DNA of 64,000 bases from assembly GCF_043290135.1 (NCBI RefSeq), contig NC_134709.1:63009056-63073055 (forward strand). The letters are read 5' to 3'. Source of the DNA: Rhipicephalus microplus. Its lineage: Eukaryota; Arthropoda; Arachnida; Ixodida; Ixodidae. The translations under genes were made by a program, and so were the position numbers. The notes beneath the pieces were generated by a model that searched no databases, had not been told where the DNA came from, and saw only the letters and a list, made by a program, of their open reading frames with translations. Below, piece by piece: positions 24,801-31,719 of this stretch (positions within the stretch are counted from its first letter, which is position 1; every line of letters begins with the position of its first letter).

Positions 24801-27800
24801 TTGAAGAAGGTTCGGAGGGGACGAATAAGCATAATGCGGAGAAGACGCGGTGGATAAAGTGGTTACAATTGAGCGCAGCAAAAAAACTGCCGTCGCTGCG
24901 CAGCGGCACTCTGCTGCTTGGCGCTTCACAAGCATATCAGAGCGGTTTTTTTTTCACACCTGAATGAGAATTTTTGCCCGCGTGAAGTATCATACAACCG
25001 TAGTTTGCCATCGAACGTTGGTGCCAAATAATCATATTTTCTGGGAACATATTAGCACATTTCTAGTTTTCACGATTTCGAGCGTAGGAGCTGGATAATC
25101 ATAATAAGCGGGAACATGTCAAGGAGGTTCTACTGTCTCAGCAGTTTACATGTTTGGATGTCAAAAAATGTTAACCTATAATATTCCTTCTTCCTGTTTT
25201 GCAGTAATGCGAACACAGGGCAGCTTGCGTGTCATCCTGAACACCAAGGTGTGGTCTGGAATGGTTGTAGAGCACCCTAGTTCAAAGACCGTCCGCACGT
25301 CGGCCATCGACCCCGACGGAATTCGTGTCTACCTCATTCAGGTGAGCAAGTTGACCTGTGATGATCACTTTGGTAGTTTCACAATTTGTCATGACCCGCT
25401 GTCGTAGTTTAGAGGCGGTGGTGTTGCACAGCTGAGTACAAGGGCACTGGTTTAGGCAGTCAGGGAATATGTTAGCCTGTGAAAGACTTGATCAGTCATA
25501 TGTTGTGACTTGGTTTTTCAGGCTGGTATGAATGTAGGTGCACGCTAACCCCTTAAGTTCTTTCCTGCCCAAACTGCCCCCAACTGCTTGCAACAAGCAG
25601 AGCTAATCTTGGTAGCATAGGTATTCCCCTGTAGTGTCCAGGACGAGGAGTGCCCGTCTACAGCTTAGATGACGTGTTATCCACCAGATGGCAGCATGTA
25701 CCCGATGATTTAGTTTTCTGTTGTGGCAGGAGTGCAGTTGTATGAAGAGGTGGCATACTGTAGCACGGATCCATGCATAGCTGGTCGGCCAGCACAAAAA
25801 AGCTTTTGATCTTCTTCGGGTAACGATGATTTGGATACAGATGTTTATCTTGTGTCCGCAAGTGAAGACAGTGATGATGGTTAATTGAGCTACTTTTCGG
25901 ATGATGATGAAGAAAGTTCAGAAGCGAACGTTGCGAGTGTTTGCCAGTGTGGACACTTTGTGATATCCTGTGTTTTGAAAATTTTCACACAGTCCCAAAG
26001 CTTCCCGAGTGAAATAGCCCAAGAGTGCTTGGGCTACTCAAGTGAAGGAAGATGTGGCGTGTGCAACTGTCTTGTTTTTAATGTTTCTATTTTTATTAGC
26101 AGCAGGTAGCTGGATTTTTACGTATTGTTCTGAAATGATCTTTATTCTGTAGATTTCACTAAGTATGGACTAAAATATTTTTTCAACATAGACTACCTAC
26201 TTTTTAGTACAGTCAGATTCGAAATCACTGACTCTGTCGGACCAGTGCATTCTTCACGTGTATTCAAAAATTTACATCGCAGTGCAAAGCTGGCATGTTT
26301 TCCGAAATTCTACTGGTTGCATTATTGGTCTAATCTTTTTAAAGGCACTTACTTTTGCTCCTTTCTTTGTTAGTATGTGTATTGAAGAGCAACTGCGCCT
26401 ACCCGTTTTTACTGAGGGGCTTGGTCGTTCCACGCATGCTACTTTTTTTAACTGAGTGACCATGTAGTGTGCACGTGACTACGAGCCTGAGGGTTTTTCT
26501 ACCATTAGCCTCAGATTTTCACCTGCTTTTTTTTTGCATTTTGTTTTGTGTGTGCTATGGTGTGTTCAAGTTCAGAGGTGTTTACCATTGCCTCTTAAAT
26601 TCAACCAAACTGCTACTTGATCGCTGCTTCCGCTCGCTTGCCGCTGCCTCACTTGTTGCTATCAGCAGGGAATGAGGTTGTGTTCTCTTTCCATCCACCA
26701 TTTTCCTGTGCATCAAGCTTCCCTGGTATTCCCAAAAGTAAGCCGACACTGGGGGTGCATCACGGCCAAAAACACCCAACAGGAGAGGGGGGGGGGGGAG
26801 GTAATAGAAGCTCTGTCAGCTAAGAGGCTATTTTCTGTTGTTTTAACATGAAAGTGTTTTATGCTGGGGTCGACCCCGGCTCTGCTGATGTACTCATCAC
26901 GGAAGTGATGTTGAAAAATATATTCTAAGAAATTGTGAAGAAAAAATCAAAAGGCAAACATCTGTCACGTAGAGTCGAACCAGCAAGTTCTCGATTATCA
27001 GCACTCGGCTCTAACCACTACACCACTAAGCGTACGTTTCTGGAGTGCTAACGGCAAGGCATTTATATACACCATACACAATTTAGCAGTTCTCAAAGCT
27101 TCGAAACTTTAGCGCGTTTTCGTTATCAGCGGCGAGATCGCGATGGTCTTGCGTTTCGACGTGCTCTCAAGATCACCGCCTCCACGAAGCGCCGCCCCCA
27201 CAATCCCACAGAGCGCGCTCTCTTTTGCGCGCGGGCTTGTCAGGCTCGAAATTTAGGAGAAAACGAAGGTCATTTTGCTCTCGGCTACGACCGCGTTTAC
27301 GAAAGGAGCGCGCTGCTGACACATGACACAGGAAGAATCGTGACAGTTGTTAGTCTCCACTTGTCCTGTATATGCTAATTTCATGCATGCTTTCTGCTTG
27401 AGGTGTGCGCTTCAAGTTTTTAGCCGCTTGGTGTTCGTAGCGCGACTTTATAATTTGTTGCTGTTGCTGCAAAAATGCACAGTAAACGCTCAACTACCTC
27501 TGTAAGGACACGTTTCACTTTTGTGTTATATTGATTTCTATATAGGGGGATCAGCCACGTTTTTACCTGTCTGGCAATCTGCGAAGAATTCGGTAGCCGA
27601 TGCTTTCAAGCACATTCTTGTCTGCAGTTCATGTTGCAGGCTTTCCGAAGCTAAAAGCACGAAATTTCGGTTGTTAACCCTATTTCATTGAAACTTCAGA
27701 AGTCGGACAAAGCAGCGGATGATGATGGACAGTCTTGTAAGCGAAAGAAAGAAAGGCAATGGTGGGGATAGCAAAGCATCAACTTGCGCTGGTCAGTACA

Positions 27801-28424
27801 ACATTTAAATCTAAGAAGCAAGTAAGTGCGCAAGCACCTACTTGTTCTTTCAATCAGTACAACATTAGAATAGTATAGACAAAAGGGACCTGCATTTCGA
27901 ACTCTAGGCAAGGTCATCAGTGCTATGGGCTTTGTGCATTTTTCGCTGTGTGAGCCCTCAATTCTTGCCAGAGTTCAGTGCGTATACACTTTTTACACCA
28001 GAGGTAAGTTGCTTGAATATTTTAAAGGGATTATGACTTACACTTATGGCAGGGTCTCAGTGCTTAAACTTTAAACATTTCCACAACATGCATGAGGAGG
28101 ACAAATCGTGCATCTTTGCAGGCAAACGCCAAGGACGCCGAGCAGCTCTACAGTGCACTCGAGTGCCGTGTCGCATCGCTCAAGGCTGCAGAAGACAGCG
28201 GCACTGGCGTGTCACCTGTGCCAGCAGCCATGCAGGGACTGCCGCCCTCCGCGGACAGCTCGTCGTCATTTCCAGAGTCTGTGGGAAGCTTGGAAGACGA
28301 CGGAGCACCGCAGTCGAAACGACCGCGTCTGCAGGAGTCGGACGGCAGTCTTCCAGACAGCAGCCACGGAGAGGACTCGGTCGCAACGGCCGAGTGCGAG
28401 AGCAGTGCAGAAGACAAGGGATAG
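689..28424 (+). CDS. RanBP3: Ran-binding protein 3 (RanBP3), 3' part of gene, seven exons
   Basis: Join 689-761, 1485-1643, 1984-2116, 16040-16161, 18934-19048, 25205-25341, 28122-28424. Every junction has an AG acceptor and GT donor and the intron phases agree (0,0,1,0,1,0). After one leading base, 1,041 nt read through to the TAG, giving 346 residues. Recognised parts are FVFGENLRER (the FVFG repeat of RanBP3), then VTGEENESNVLQ, CKLFTFDKTTSSWQERGRG, LRLNDQEVDGVLQSRM, VMRTQGSLRVILNTKVW and a DAEQLYSALECRV helix, which form the Ran-binding (PH-like) domain. Known of the family: nuclear RanGTP-binding cofactor of the exportin CRM1, acting in export of beta-catenin and Smad2/3. The N-terminal exons lie before the window. 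Introns are 0.3-13.9 kb and filled with transposons. The identity is very secure; exon 2 is the least certain part. Confidence 0.93.
1485..1643 (+). CDS. RanBP3: RanBP3 exon 2 (linker)
   Basis: The acceptor follows a T-run and ctacactag, and the donor is ATT/gtaaga. The exon is phase 0 at both ends and 53 codons long. It encodes a polar segment (VASMAESHLNSQSISKDST) with no recognised domain. The other possible donor at about 1569 would break the frame of the next exon, so the donor at 1644 is preferred. There is no direct homology support for this exon. Confidence 0.6.
1984..2116 (+). CDS. RanBP3: RanBP3 exon 3 (Ser/Gln-rich linker)
   Basis: The acceptor is acatgctgcag/AAC and the donor GCAG/gtgagt. 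The exon starts in phase 0 and ends in phase 1, which fits exon 4 exactly. It encodes NFEDTSSDSSVAPTSTE, then a QQFQQQ stretch and an acidic/Ser-rich end. This is low-complexity sequence like the linker before the Ran-binding domain in other RanBP3 proteins. Confidence 0.75.
3235..6440 (-). mobile_element. Mutator-like (MULE) DNA transposon, apparently complete
   Basis: The 24-bp termini are TTAAGGGGGGACGTGGCAAG+TAAA at 3235-3258 and, reversed from 6440, TTAAGGGGGGGCGCGGCAAG+TAAA. They differ at 2 positions. TTAA at both ends is either the target duplication or part of the terminal repeat; no 8-11 bp duplication typical of plant MULEs is visible. The 3.2-kb element carries one long uninterrupted transposase frame on the minus strand, and a minus-strand AATAAA lies near 3620. 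It sits inside the 2378-7035 element in RanBP3 intron 3, opposite in sense to the host gene. Confidence 0.85.
3798..5840 (-). CDS. Mutator-like transposase (MULE DDE domain)
   Basis: The first ATG of the open frame is at 5840, giving 680 residues. The 33 codons before it start only at TTG. Numbering from that upstream TTG, residues 40-56 are a basic stretch, C209-x2-C212 and C235-x2-C238 form a zinc ribbon, D344 (YDGTW) is the first catalytic acid, D441/D443 (CDGDS) the second and E610 (TQNAVESMN) the third. A C-x2-C (379-382) with H400/C404 lies between the first two acids. This is the layout of the Mutator-like transposase domain common in arthropod genomes. The C-terminus is basic (KRVKRAQK, TTKKRK). 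No stop or frameshift is seen, so the enzyme may be active or was until recently. It would cut and paste the element from its terminal repeats. Transcription runs against RanBP3. Confidence 0.88.
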   Translation of the reverse strand: MLSQKKFRSVHKYGKRRKAWNKGQTTAAAVPVAVPNGACSSSVTEPLLRPFADCCEAESVECATSSYVRPPDAVDRDGRSREPDCGGTASAAVATPGVRASNILSRVSAQIPSSEEIAQRAQTRRDVLDAVASKSASKRKLELLNEGCDENDGGKDSTFFIVNKKMLNGLLSSVKCNKCDEGSIRLETTHCLGLAARMELFCDNCGIVNSAWSSPRCSGQQKTNPFEVNVRALRAVQSVGRKQSAINDIFSAMDISHRALHHKSYQRLQRKYSHPATTSAATRIEAESAQKVHDIYKDLGGVPGNIDVIYDGTWMTRGHRSHIGVGCVIELYTGLVLDHCVLSNYCQGCAVGPKPGDDNYEEWLEKHKPQCQKNTDANAGQMEVEAARIMFERSFTKYKLRYINVLCDGDSRTYLALTQDKVYGYMLIKKQECVNHVKKRMGTSLRNLLDEHKSKGRGLSMGGKGRLTQGLIKKLTNYYGWAIKSHPNDVPGMERAIMATYYHVTSTDQDPHHDLCPSGTDSWCPHNQALAKGEPLPPHKHKLPPHVRGALLPIYKRLSNKELLERCAQGKTQNAVESMNSLIWSLQSKSQFASLRSVESAVADAVCRFNGGCKSALQEITAQLGFNPGDCSLRRAAEKDAKRVKRAQKAHCSTTKKRKTGLRSTEAKATASQDYCPGGF
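7345..8223. mobile_element. Non-autonomous transposon with TATTTACTCGCATAATG ends, nested in Tigger terminal repeat
   Basis: The left end ctgtatttactctcgtaatg and the right end (reverse complement tggcgtatttactcgcataa) are inverted repeats flanked by TA (7343-7344, 8224-8225). The interrupted host sequence ...tatatcgaaccctta / ccgagttttcgggtatatcg is Tigger terminal DNA, so this insertion is younger. No transposase frame was recognised. Confidence 0.7.
8807..8965 (+). pseudogene. Tigger transposase N-terminal fragment (HTH domain)
   Basis: Begins ATGGCC and reads MASVKKLKSLDFAAKLKAIQ, then RVEAG, stop, then KCSIVADDFGIPRSTLSTLL. This is the CENP-B/pogo N-terminal helix-turn-helix, broken by one TAA. 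The reading stops making sense after KNKADI near 8960, where foreign DNA begins. The continuation lies at about 12470. Confidence 0.8.
8966..10536. other. Insertion block inside Tigger, mostly unassigned
   Basis: No coding homology was found. It contains a T-run at 9840-9867, two close copies of gttcacacattgcacatt at about 9600-9655, and a G-rich dispersed repeat at about 10050-10230 that is related to 46866-47037. Confidence 0.4.
10050..10230 (+). repeat. Dispersed repeat, copy 1
   Basis: Shares an ordered set of motifs with 46866-47037: tttcgga followed by G-rich gggggg, then caccttgatt, ggggtcc, ttattttg, gctatata, cattgag/catgag and ctacgccactg. The family was not identified. Confidence 0.55.
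10537..11982 (+). mobile_element. Tigger-like element nested in larger Tigger
   Basis: The left end CAGTCGATCCTGGATACATC (10537) and the right end, reverse complement CAGCCGATCCCGGATATATC (ending 11982), match. TA borders both sides (10535-10536, 11983-11984). The GATCC variant of the ends separates it from the surrounding GAACAC-type Tigger. It contains a decayed transposase C-terminus. Confidence 0.7.
11415..11780 (+). pseudogene. Tigger transposase C-terminal remnant
   Basis: The stretch reads acidic Tigger-type tail sequence (ISDSSDFIGTDDNVSDCIDA, EILAAV) followed by AYAVLQSLR. A stop after ALKV and other lesions interrupt it. It resembles the region between the catalytic domain and the C-terminus of pogo/Tigger transposases. 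The boundaries are approximate. Confidence 0.5.
12470..13216 (+). pseudogene. Tigger transposase remnant lacking catalytic core
   Basis: Reads ASAHGNVGKALYA-stop-FLEVRAK, VGGPMLMAKAKWFAAALG, then after a frame change GWLHRFKLRYNIVGKAISG-stop-SEAVNSQDIQR-stop-MTKEWLEISAKFSPVEIFNA. This is the CENP-B-type second helix-turn-helix domain. FNA should lead into the D-E-T-G catalytic motif, but it runs straight into WRDVETDTVVICFRKAGF, a C-terminal Tigger block. The DDE domain is therefore deleted. The tail ends in an ISDFL-K motif. One stop stands where the family has tryptophan (YA-W-F). It continues the 8807-8965 fragment. Confidence 0.8.
13331..13547 (-). repeat. LTR (3' LTR in minus sense)
   Basis: 217-bp direct repeat with TG...CA ends, partner of 14943-15139. 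Shared blocks include taaatgagcagac, aaacgtacaggaggaa and gaagtagagcagcgg. It has ~20 bp near its start that the partner lacks. Confidence 0.75.
14323..14880 (-). pseudogene. Gag-like fragment of the LTR element
   Basis: On the minus strand the frame reads PPLPPFRTYRLESWFKQLAV then ALDCNAIWIQEFMYEVLEYH and LPLDL. This resembles the ESWF-Q-L start and hydrophobic helices of Ty3/gypsy Gag. It then continues into Pro/Thr/Ser-rich sequence. There is no zinc knuckle. The similarity is by pattern only. Confidence 0.45.
14943..15139 (-). repeat. LTR (5' LTR in minus sense)
   Basis: 197-bp direct repeat with TG...CA ends, next to the ATTGGTGACC primer-binding-like sequence at about 14934-14943. Confidence 0.75.
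15148..15207 (-). mobile_element. RTE LINE 3'-end fragment
   Basis: catcatcatcatcagcctga followed by gcaggacagaggcctc and cccatgtttc is the 3' tail (reverse sense) of the RTE family seen at 33183-33664. Only about 60 bp remain. Confidence 0.6.
15271..16039. other. RanBP3 intron 3 end: A/T-rich sequence with TTTA repeat
   Basis: A (TTTA)5 tract lies at about 15440-15462, followed by aaaatatcttacagacccaa and A-rich sequence that may be the tail of an unidentified retroelement. Exon 4 follows. Confidence 0.4.
16040..16161 (+). CDS. RanBP3: RanBP3 exon 4 (start of Ran-binding domain)
   Basis: The acceptor is ttttctcgcag/CG and the donor CAG/gtaagt. The exon starts in phase 1 and ends in phase 0. 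It encodes SLTESAEEYQLRQVKRTYDE followed by VAVVTGEENESNVLQ. The last stretch is nearly identical to the VITGEEAESNVLQ block of vertebrate RanBP3, which opens the Ran-binding domain. A ~155-bp palindrome begins 10 bases after the exon. Confidence 0.95.
16171..16325. repeat. ~155-bp fold-back palindrome next to exon 4 donor
   Basis: Arms of about 75 bp pair around the centre gctagatctagc (16242-16253). For example, cttcagaaaaaaattccagc at left matches the reverse complement of gctagaattttttctgaag at right, and ggagacagggaagtggctag matches its partner with few mismatches. It starts 10 bases after the exon 4 splice donor. It is probably a fold-back MITE. Confidence 0.85.
16431..17327. mobile_element. 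MITE-like element with AGGGCCACTC ends and TTAA borders
   Basis: TTAA (16427-16430) AGGGCCACTCACCAAG at left, and AGGCCACTCCCCAGG as the reverse complement at right, bordered by TTTAAA (17327-17332). No transposase frame. The TTAA borders suggest a piggyBac-type mover, but this is inference from end sequence. Confidence 0.6.
17627..18912 (-). mobile_element. Tigger-like transposon ending 21 bp before exon 5
   Basis: The left end CAGTCAAACCTTGTTATAAC (17627, after TA) and the right end, reverse complement CAGTAAAACCTCGTTATACC (ending 18912, followed by CA instead of TA), are inverted repeats with further sub-terminal similarity. It carries a minus-sense transposase C-terminus at 17841-18242. 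Confidence 0.8.
17841..18242 (-). pseudogene. Tigger transposase C-terminal fragment
   Basis: A 133-codon open stretch includes GADADVVTTEELSDAEIVLA, VPMPAQVLDATDLLCHFFGA and ends KSIEYYFSSN-stop. This is the acidic linker, A-L-D-A-L helix and basic/aromatic tail of Tigger transposases. The DNA-binding and DDE domains are absent. Confidence 0.7.
18934..19048 (+). CDS. RanBP3: RanBP3 exon 5 (Ran-binding domain)
   Basis: The acceptor is gatgtatgcag/ATC and the donor ATGG/gtacgt. The exon starts in phase 0 and ends in phase 1. It encodes CKLFTFDKTTSSWQERGRG and LRLNDQEVDGVLQSRM, the core beta-strands of the Ran-binding domain, including the W-ERGRG motif. It is flanked very closely by two transposable elements, ending at 18912 and starting at 19073. 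Confidence 0.96.
19073..19704. mobile_element. MITE with TTAAAGGGACCCTGAAATG ends
   Basis: The left end ttaaagggaccctgaaatgg (19073) and the right end, reverse complement gctaaaggggcgctgaaacg (ending about 19704), are inverted repeats. The interior (~630 bp) has no coding. It begins 24 bp after the exon 5 splice donor. Confidence 0.65.
19796..20267 (+). repeat. Duplicated intronic segment, copy 1 (split by Tigger)
   Basis: Aligns with 26235-26785. Shared blocks include gattctactagttg/aattctactggttg, ttagtatgt, atctgagtgacca/actgagtgacca and cacgtga. The copy resumes after a Tigger insertion at 21451-21510 (tattccctaaaccgagctga...cacccaacag). Confidence 0.7.
20268..21450 (+). mobile_element. 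Tigger-like transposon with TA target duplication
   Basis: The left end AAGTCAAACCTCAATATATC (20268) and the right end, reverse complement CAGTCGAACCTCGATATATC (ending 21450), are inverted repeats. TA lies on both sides (20266-20267, 21451-21452). The intact target is preserved in the paralogous segment near 26732-26735 (ccctggTATTCCC), confirming the exact insertion point. The 1.18-kb element keeps only the transposase C-terminus. Confidence 0.85.
20983..21278 (+). pseudogene. Tigger transposase C-terminal fragment
   Basis: Reads MAELMAELTDVEIVAEATAE, then after a frameshift VDPASADGAPLPTSTEVVAA, LALVRRHCGAIEGTG, and ends KKQATLFQYFKPTQ-stop. This is a clear pogo/Tigger C-terminus. The upstream DNA-binding and catalytic parts are deleted. 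Confidence 0.75.
21453..22403. other. RanBP3 intron 5 sequence between elements
   Basis: The first ~60 bp complete the duplicated segment of 19796-20267. No gene or repeat family was recognised in the rest. Confidence 0.4.
22618..23035. repeat. Minisatellite, about three ~140-bp units
   Basis: Units start at 22618 (aacgctgggtgcgaag), 22764 (aatgccgcacacgaag) and 22905 (aacgccgcacgcgaaa). Each contains an A-rich run, a ctgtcg/ctctttc block, gatctgc and gacgctcctcc/gacccttctcc. The units have diverged. Confidence 0.7.
23160..23404 (+). mobile_element. Ruka-type tRNA-derived SINE
   Basis: A tRNA-like head (gccccgccacggtggtcttg at 23161, then B-box-like gggatcgaatcccggc) is followed by the conserved tail (ggacgttaaaccccacat). 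A perfect 15-bp target duplication, gaaatagaaatgctt, flanks it at 23145-23159 and 23405-23419. Such elements are transcribed by RNA polymerase III and moved by LINE enzymes. It is not a working tRNA gene. Confidence 0.93.
23757..24626 (-). pseudogene. THAP/P-element-like transposase, internally deleted and frameshifted
   Basis: An ATG at 24626 opens MKGFVLRCKCGYGEGWEQIP, PCDPKLLDQWRPKVPVSKRL and, after a shift, CARHFEKYFIPD. This is the C-x-C / W / D-P / C-x2-H-F layout of a THAP DNA-binding domain. After a short spacer it continues IIDFIAGYVAQNF, then GRLMYSNMHLYKLLHAAENY and, after another frameshift near 24095, HNEEVLAGILQYYVLMKMQK. The latter parts resemble the C-terminal region of P-type transposases (IAGYVA motif). 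The RNase-H-like catalytic part between them is missing. It lies in RanBP3 intron 5. A decayed transposon is the best reading, as no splice structure supports a host gene. Confidence 0.7.
24735..25204. other. RanBP3 intron 5 end
   Basis: No gene. One transposon-like end, whose reverse complement is acagtagaacctccttgaca, stops at about 25135, but no matching left end was found. The exon 6 acceptor follows. Confidence 0.35.
25205..25341 (+). CDS. RanBP3: RanBP3 exon 6 (Ran-binding domain)
   Basis: The acceptor is cttcctgttttgcag/TA and the donor TTCAG/gtgagc. The split GTA codon joins exon 5 to give M-VMRTQGSLRVILNTKVW. The exon continues with MVVEHPSSKTVRTSAIDPDG and IRVYLIQ, all matching the RanBP3 Ran-binding domain. 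It ends in phase 0. Confidence 0.96.
26235..26785 (+). repeat. Duplicated intronic segment, copy 2 (uninterrupted)
   Basis: The paralogue of 19796-20267 plus 21451-21510, at roughly two-thirds identity by eye. At catcaagcttccctggtatt it has no insertion where copy 1 carries a Tigger. It lies in intron 6, the other copy in intron 5, with exon 6 between them. Confidence 0.7.
26845..27037 (-). mobile_element. tRNA-derived SINE-like repeat
   Basis: On the minus strand the head gcttagtggtgtagtggtta with gagc has a tRNA A-box and ctggttcgactct a B-box. The 3' arm does not pair with the 5' arm, so it is not a functional tRNA. The tail includes catcacttccgtgatgagta and ggggtcgaccccagc. It is a different family from the Ruka-type copies. 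Confidence 0.6.
27038..28121. other. RanBP3 intron 6, no recognised feature
   Basis: Moderately GC-rich sequence without a coding or repeat signature that I can identify. The exon 7 acceptor ends it. Confidence 0.4.
28122..28424 (+). CDS. RanBP3: RanBP3 last coding exon
   Basis: The acceptor is catctttgcag/GCA, in phase 0. It begins NAKDAEQLYSALECRVASLK, the C-terminal helix of the Ran-binding domain. A Ser/Glu/Asp-rich tail follows and ends EDKG-stop at 28422-28424. The tail carries QSKRPRLQES, a short basic cluster that could be a nuclear localisation signal (inference). Two overlapping longer frames here are shadows. Confidence 0.93.
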   Translation, partial: ANAKDAEQLYSALECRVASLKAAEDSGTGVSPVPAAMQGLPPSADSSSSFPESVGSLEDDGAPQSKRPRLQESDGSLPDSSHGEDSVATAECESSAEDKG

Positions 28425-29549
28425 GCGTCCTCTCTGGGACCGTGAAAACGTCCTCGGACAAGGCAGTGGGCGACGAGGGTGGGGTTGAAGCAGTGAAGCC
28501 ATTGCTGTCGTTTATGTTGTTTGGGCTCCCCAACGGTTCGCGTTGTGACGAGGCTCGATTGGCTCGAAATTGGACGATTCTTGCCTGCGCGGCTTATATT
28601 CCTGGAGGGAAACTACAAGGTCTGCATGGGCCGTGGAATATTGCGAAGCCATTGCCTGGATTTTGAGTCCAGACTTCAGCAGGAGCAAACAGGCGCCAGA
28701 CCGAAGTCTATAATTCTGCTGCACTATTATGAAGATGTTGTCATTTGATTCGTACTGGATTTTTGCAAGCTTCTTTTTTTTTAGTATAGCATCAGCATTG
28801 AAATCTTCACAGTCGTAATGCATGAACAAGCTGTATTTTTTCTTCTTCCTTCAGGCTTGGGAAGTCTCCGAGAGGATGCCATTCTTTGTTGACTATTTTC
28901 AGAGGTGCTTTCAATGTTGTTCATTCGATGCCCAGCGGGATGTTTCACCTAAGGGATAGGCACCCTTTCTTGATGGCTTAACCAACAGGCCTGTAACCAT
29001 CAAAAGCTTGATCCCTAAACTAGGTTGATACAGGATGCAACTGCAGTCTTGACCACACGTTAGCACAATGGCGGCGCTTTATTTTGCAGCATTTCTTGTA
29101 CTATGCAGCGTTAACTTTTTTTCTGCTTGTTTTACTTTTTTTACTTCATAGTTGCGTAGCATGGAATCTGCACTAGTTATTACAGCGTAGTGTCGTTCGA
29201 TTTGCACAAGCCTAGTACACGAAACGTGGAACACATAGTTCCAGCAGGACATACGGATGCAAAGGGACTGCCAAACGAATGCACATGCAAAAGATATGTG
29301 CTAAGTACTTGTAGTGTGGAGGAAATCTGCATTTGACATTCAGCTGCAGTCTGGCTACGATGTTCTCAACTGTAGCAACCCTTAATAAAACCACTGCCCC
29401 GGCGAACTCAATGTTATGGAAGCCTGCATGTCATCTTGCTCACTGTCTATAGTACTTGCAAGCAGGCTAACGTAACATAAAAAGTGACATCATCCAGGGT
29501 CAGGCGAGCAGGAGTAGGTTGAAGGAGCACTGACAAAAAATTTGTGCAC

Positions 29550-29579
29550 CTCTCTCTCTCTCTCTCTTTTTTTTTTTTT
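29550..29579. repeat. CT microsatellite followed by T-run
   Basis: ctctctctctctctctctct-type run passing into about a dozen T, inside the putative RanBP3 3'UTR. Confidence 0.85.
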
Positions 29580-31713
29580 GCAATAGGTAGGCTAGACCTA
29601 CTTATCATGGCTGAAAACCTCATTTTGGCGAGTGTGCGACAGCTTATTTATTGAGAGACATCTTTAGAGCACCCAGCCTCAGCTTTGGTCTCGAAGAGGC
29701 CCAAGCTAGGTAGGAGCAGTTCCAGGGGCAAGGTAAACACATCTGGCCATGTGACCACGCAAAAATGTAACATGGGTGCTGCGTGCGCGAGCGAAAGCCG
29801 TACTGATAGCCAGCACACGCGAAGCCGCAGTCATGGAGGCGAAATCAAAGGTAGCACAAGGCATGTGCCAGCAACCAGCCAACACAGACTCATGACTTAG
29901 GTTTGTTCATGTTGCCCCTGCGTTAATGTCAGAGTGGCAAGGCGCCCCCGTCTCTCAGTCATGCGGCATGCGCTTTAAATTTAATTTAAAATATATTCTA
30001 GGCTACACTTGGCCTTCATATCTCGAAGGCGTTGTGTATGTCTGGACGTAAATCTATCTCGCTCAATACCTTGCCTTCGAAATTTTGCGTCGGTGTTCTT
30101 TTTATGTCATCGTTGCTCCCAGTTTTCGTCGTTTCTGTCGGTGCGTTCGACCATGAGTGTTTGAAGAAAGGCGAATCTTAAACCGGGTAGCACTCGAAGC
30201 CATACTTCCAAGCATGCGCGAACGGTCCTCACGACGGCTTGTGCCGTCGTGACAACCAGTAATAACTAGTACAATGGCCTGAGATGCCGTTTCTCTGTAA
30301 ATTTGTGCAGGATTTATGGCAAGAAAACCGTTGGGGGTGTTCAAAACCCACAATGCAATCTTTCCCATCCCTTCCTGCTGTTTTGGTTTGGAGTTGCATT
30401 ACTAGTGTAATTGCCTTGCTGGACTTTTTTTTTTCGTTAATGCACTTTTTATTGCTGCCTTGCATGTTAACCTTTTTTTTTTGCATTTCCTGCTTTAAGT
30501 TTTCCGAGATTTTTAAATCCAAGAAGGCTGTACAAAGATTCCTCCCCGCTTTCCCACTGTGTGGGTTTGCTCCAAGTGTCTGTTGGAAACTCGTAACCTG
30601 TCTCTTTTTGTTGTTGTTGCTGTTTTATTTTTTTTTTCATAGGATAAGTGCTCACAGAGAAAGTGAGCACTGCCTATGTTGCCTCGTTTATGCGAATGAA
30701 ATGTTTTCGGGAACTTTTTTTCATTTTCCTCTAATGTGCCACGACTCCGCAAACTGTTACGCAATTACGTGCATCGCACGGTCATTGTATTGGCTTGGCT
30801 CGGCCATTGCCCTGCCCGAATGTGATCGGCTGTTGCCAGCAGCCTCTTGGCTTTGACAAGTCTTGCAGTGGTTCAGTAGGCGCCAATCCGCTGCAGCCGG
30901 GACTTGTCACAAGCACCGTTTTTGGGCCTTGTTCGGCCGTGCCTTTACATTGGGTTCCAACATGGACATGTTTCAACAGCGATGAAGCTTGCTTTACAGC
31001 CTGTAAATGGGAAATGTCTCTGTGTCGCTGGAAAAATGTGTACTATGTAACGCTGAATCTTTTTGCCGAGCTTTGCAGCGCTTACGTGTAGTTTTTTGGG
31101 GGCCGAATGTGCAGTGGCTTCTTTTTTGGTTGCTCTTAAGGCTATAGAGTGGCTGAGAAGCACGCAAAGCAGTTGTTGGGAGAGATCATTGACATAATAT
31201 TGGTCATGTGAGCATTGTGTACATAATCGGAAAAGAGGCCCTTGTGTACCCCGGATGCTCCTCCTGGTTTGGATTAATGATTGCCCATCAAGTTTTTTTA
31301 ATTTTTTTCATTGTTTCATGTCCCATGATAACAAGCTTAATGAGATGGGCTTGCAAATTCAGTCAGGCATTCTGTTAGTCAAAGATTTGTGGCACCCTTT
31401 TGCTTACGATTCCTTGTTGAAGCGTAACTTGCTTGATTTTTTGTTCGTGTGAGCATTTCACTTTTTTTTTTCTTTTGTTTAAGTGAGCTGACACCACCTG
31501 TCTGAAAGGTATTAAAAAAGATGGCACTGCTCCATGCCGTGCAGGGTCGAACCCACAGTCAGTTTATTCAGGTTTTTGTTAAAATATACTTTTTACTTGG
31601 ACCGTTGATGCGTCATGTAACTAAATACGTTGCTGTGGAGCTGCTCGCTTTTCATGCAGCCTGATGGCATCTGTATAGTAAAATTGTCTGTAGTTTGAAC
31701 ACCTTGTTTGAAA

Positions 31714-31719
31714 AATAAA
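31714..31719 (+). promoter_or_regulatory. Candidate distal polyadenylation signal for RanBP3
   Basis: Canonical AATAAA lying downstream of the RanBP3 stop. A proximal AATAAA at 29384-29389 is an alternative that would give a ~1-kb 3'UTR. Confidence 0.4.

Noticed and set aside
25885..26109. Acidic frame with SYFSDDDEESSEAN as a possible transposase start
   Set aside because: Too short and unsupported. There are no transposon ends or downstream domain.
26975..27037. tRNA gene on the minus strand
   Set aside because: The acceptor arm does not pair, and the sequence continues into a repeat body.
28046..28666. 206-codon plus frame and overlapping frames at RanBP3 exon 7
   Set aside because: Only the frame continuing from exon 6 matches RanBP3. 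The longer frames ignore the splice acceptor.
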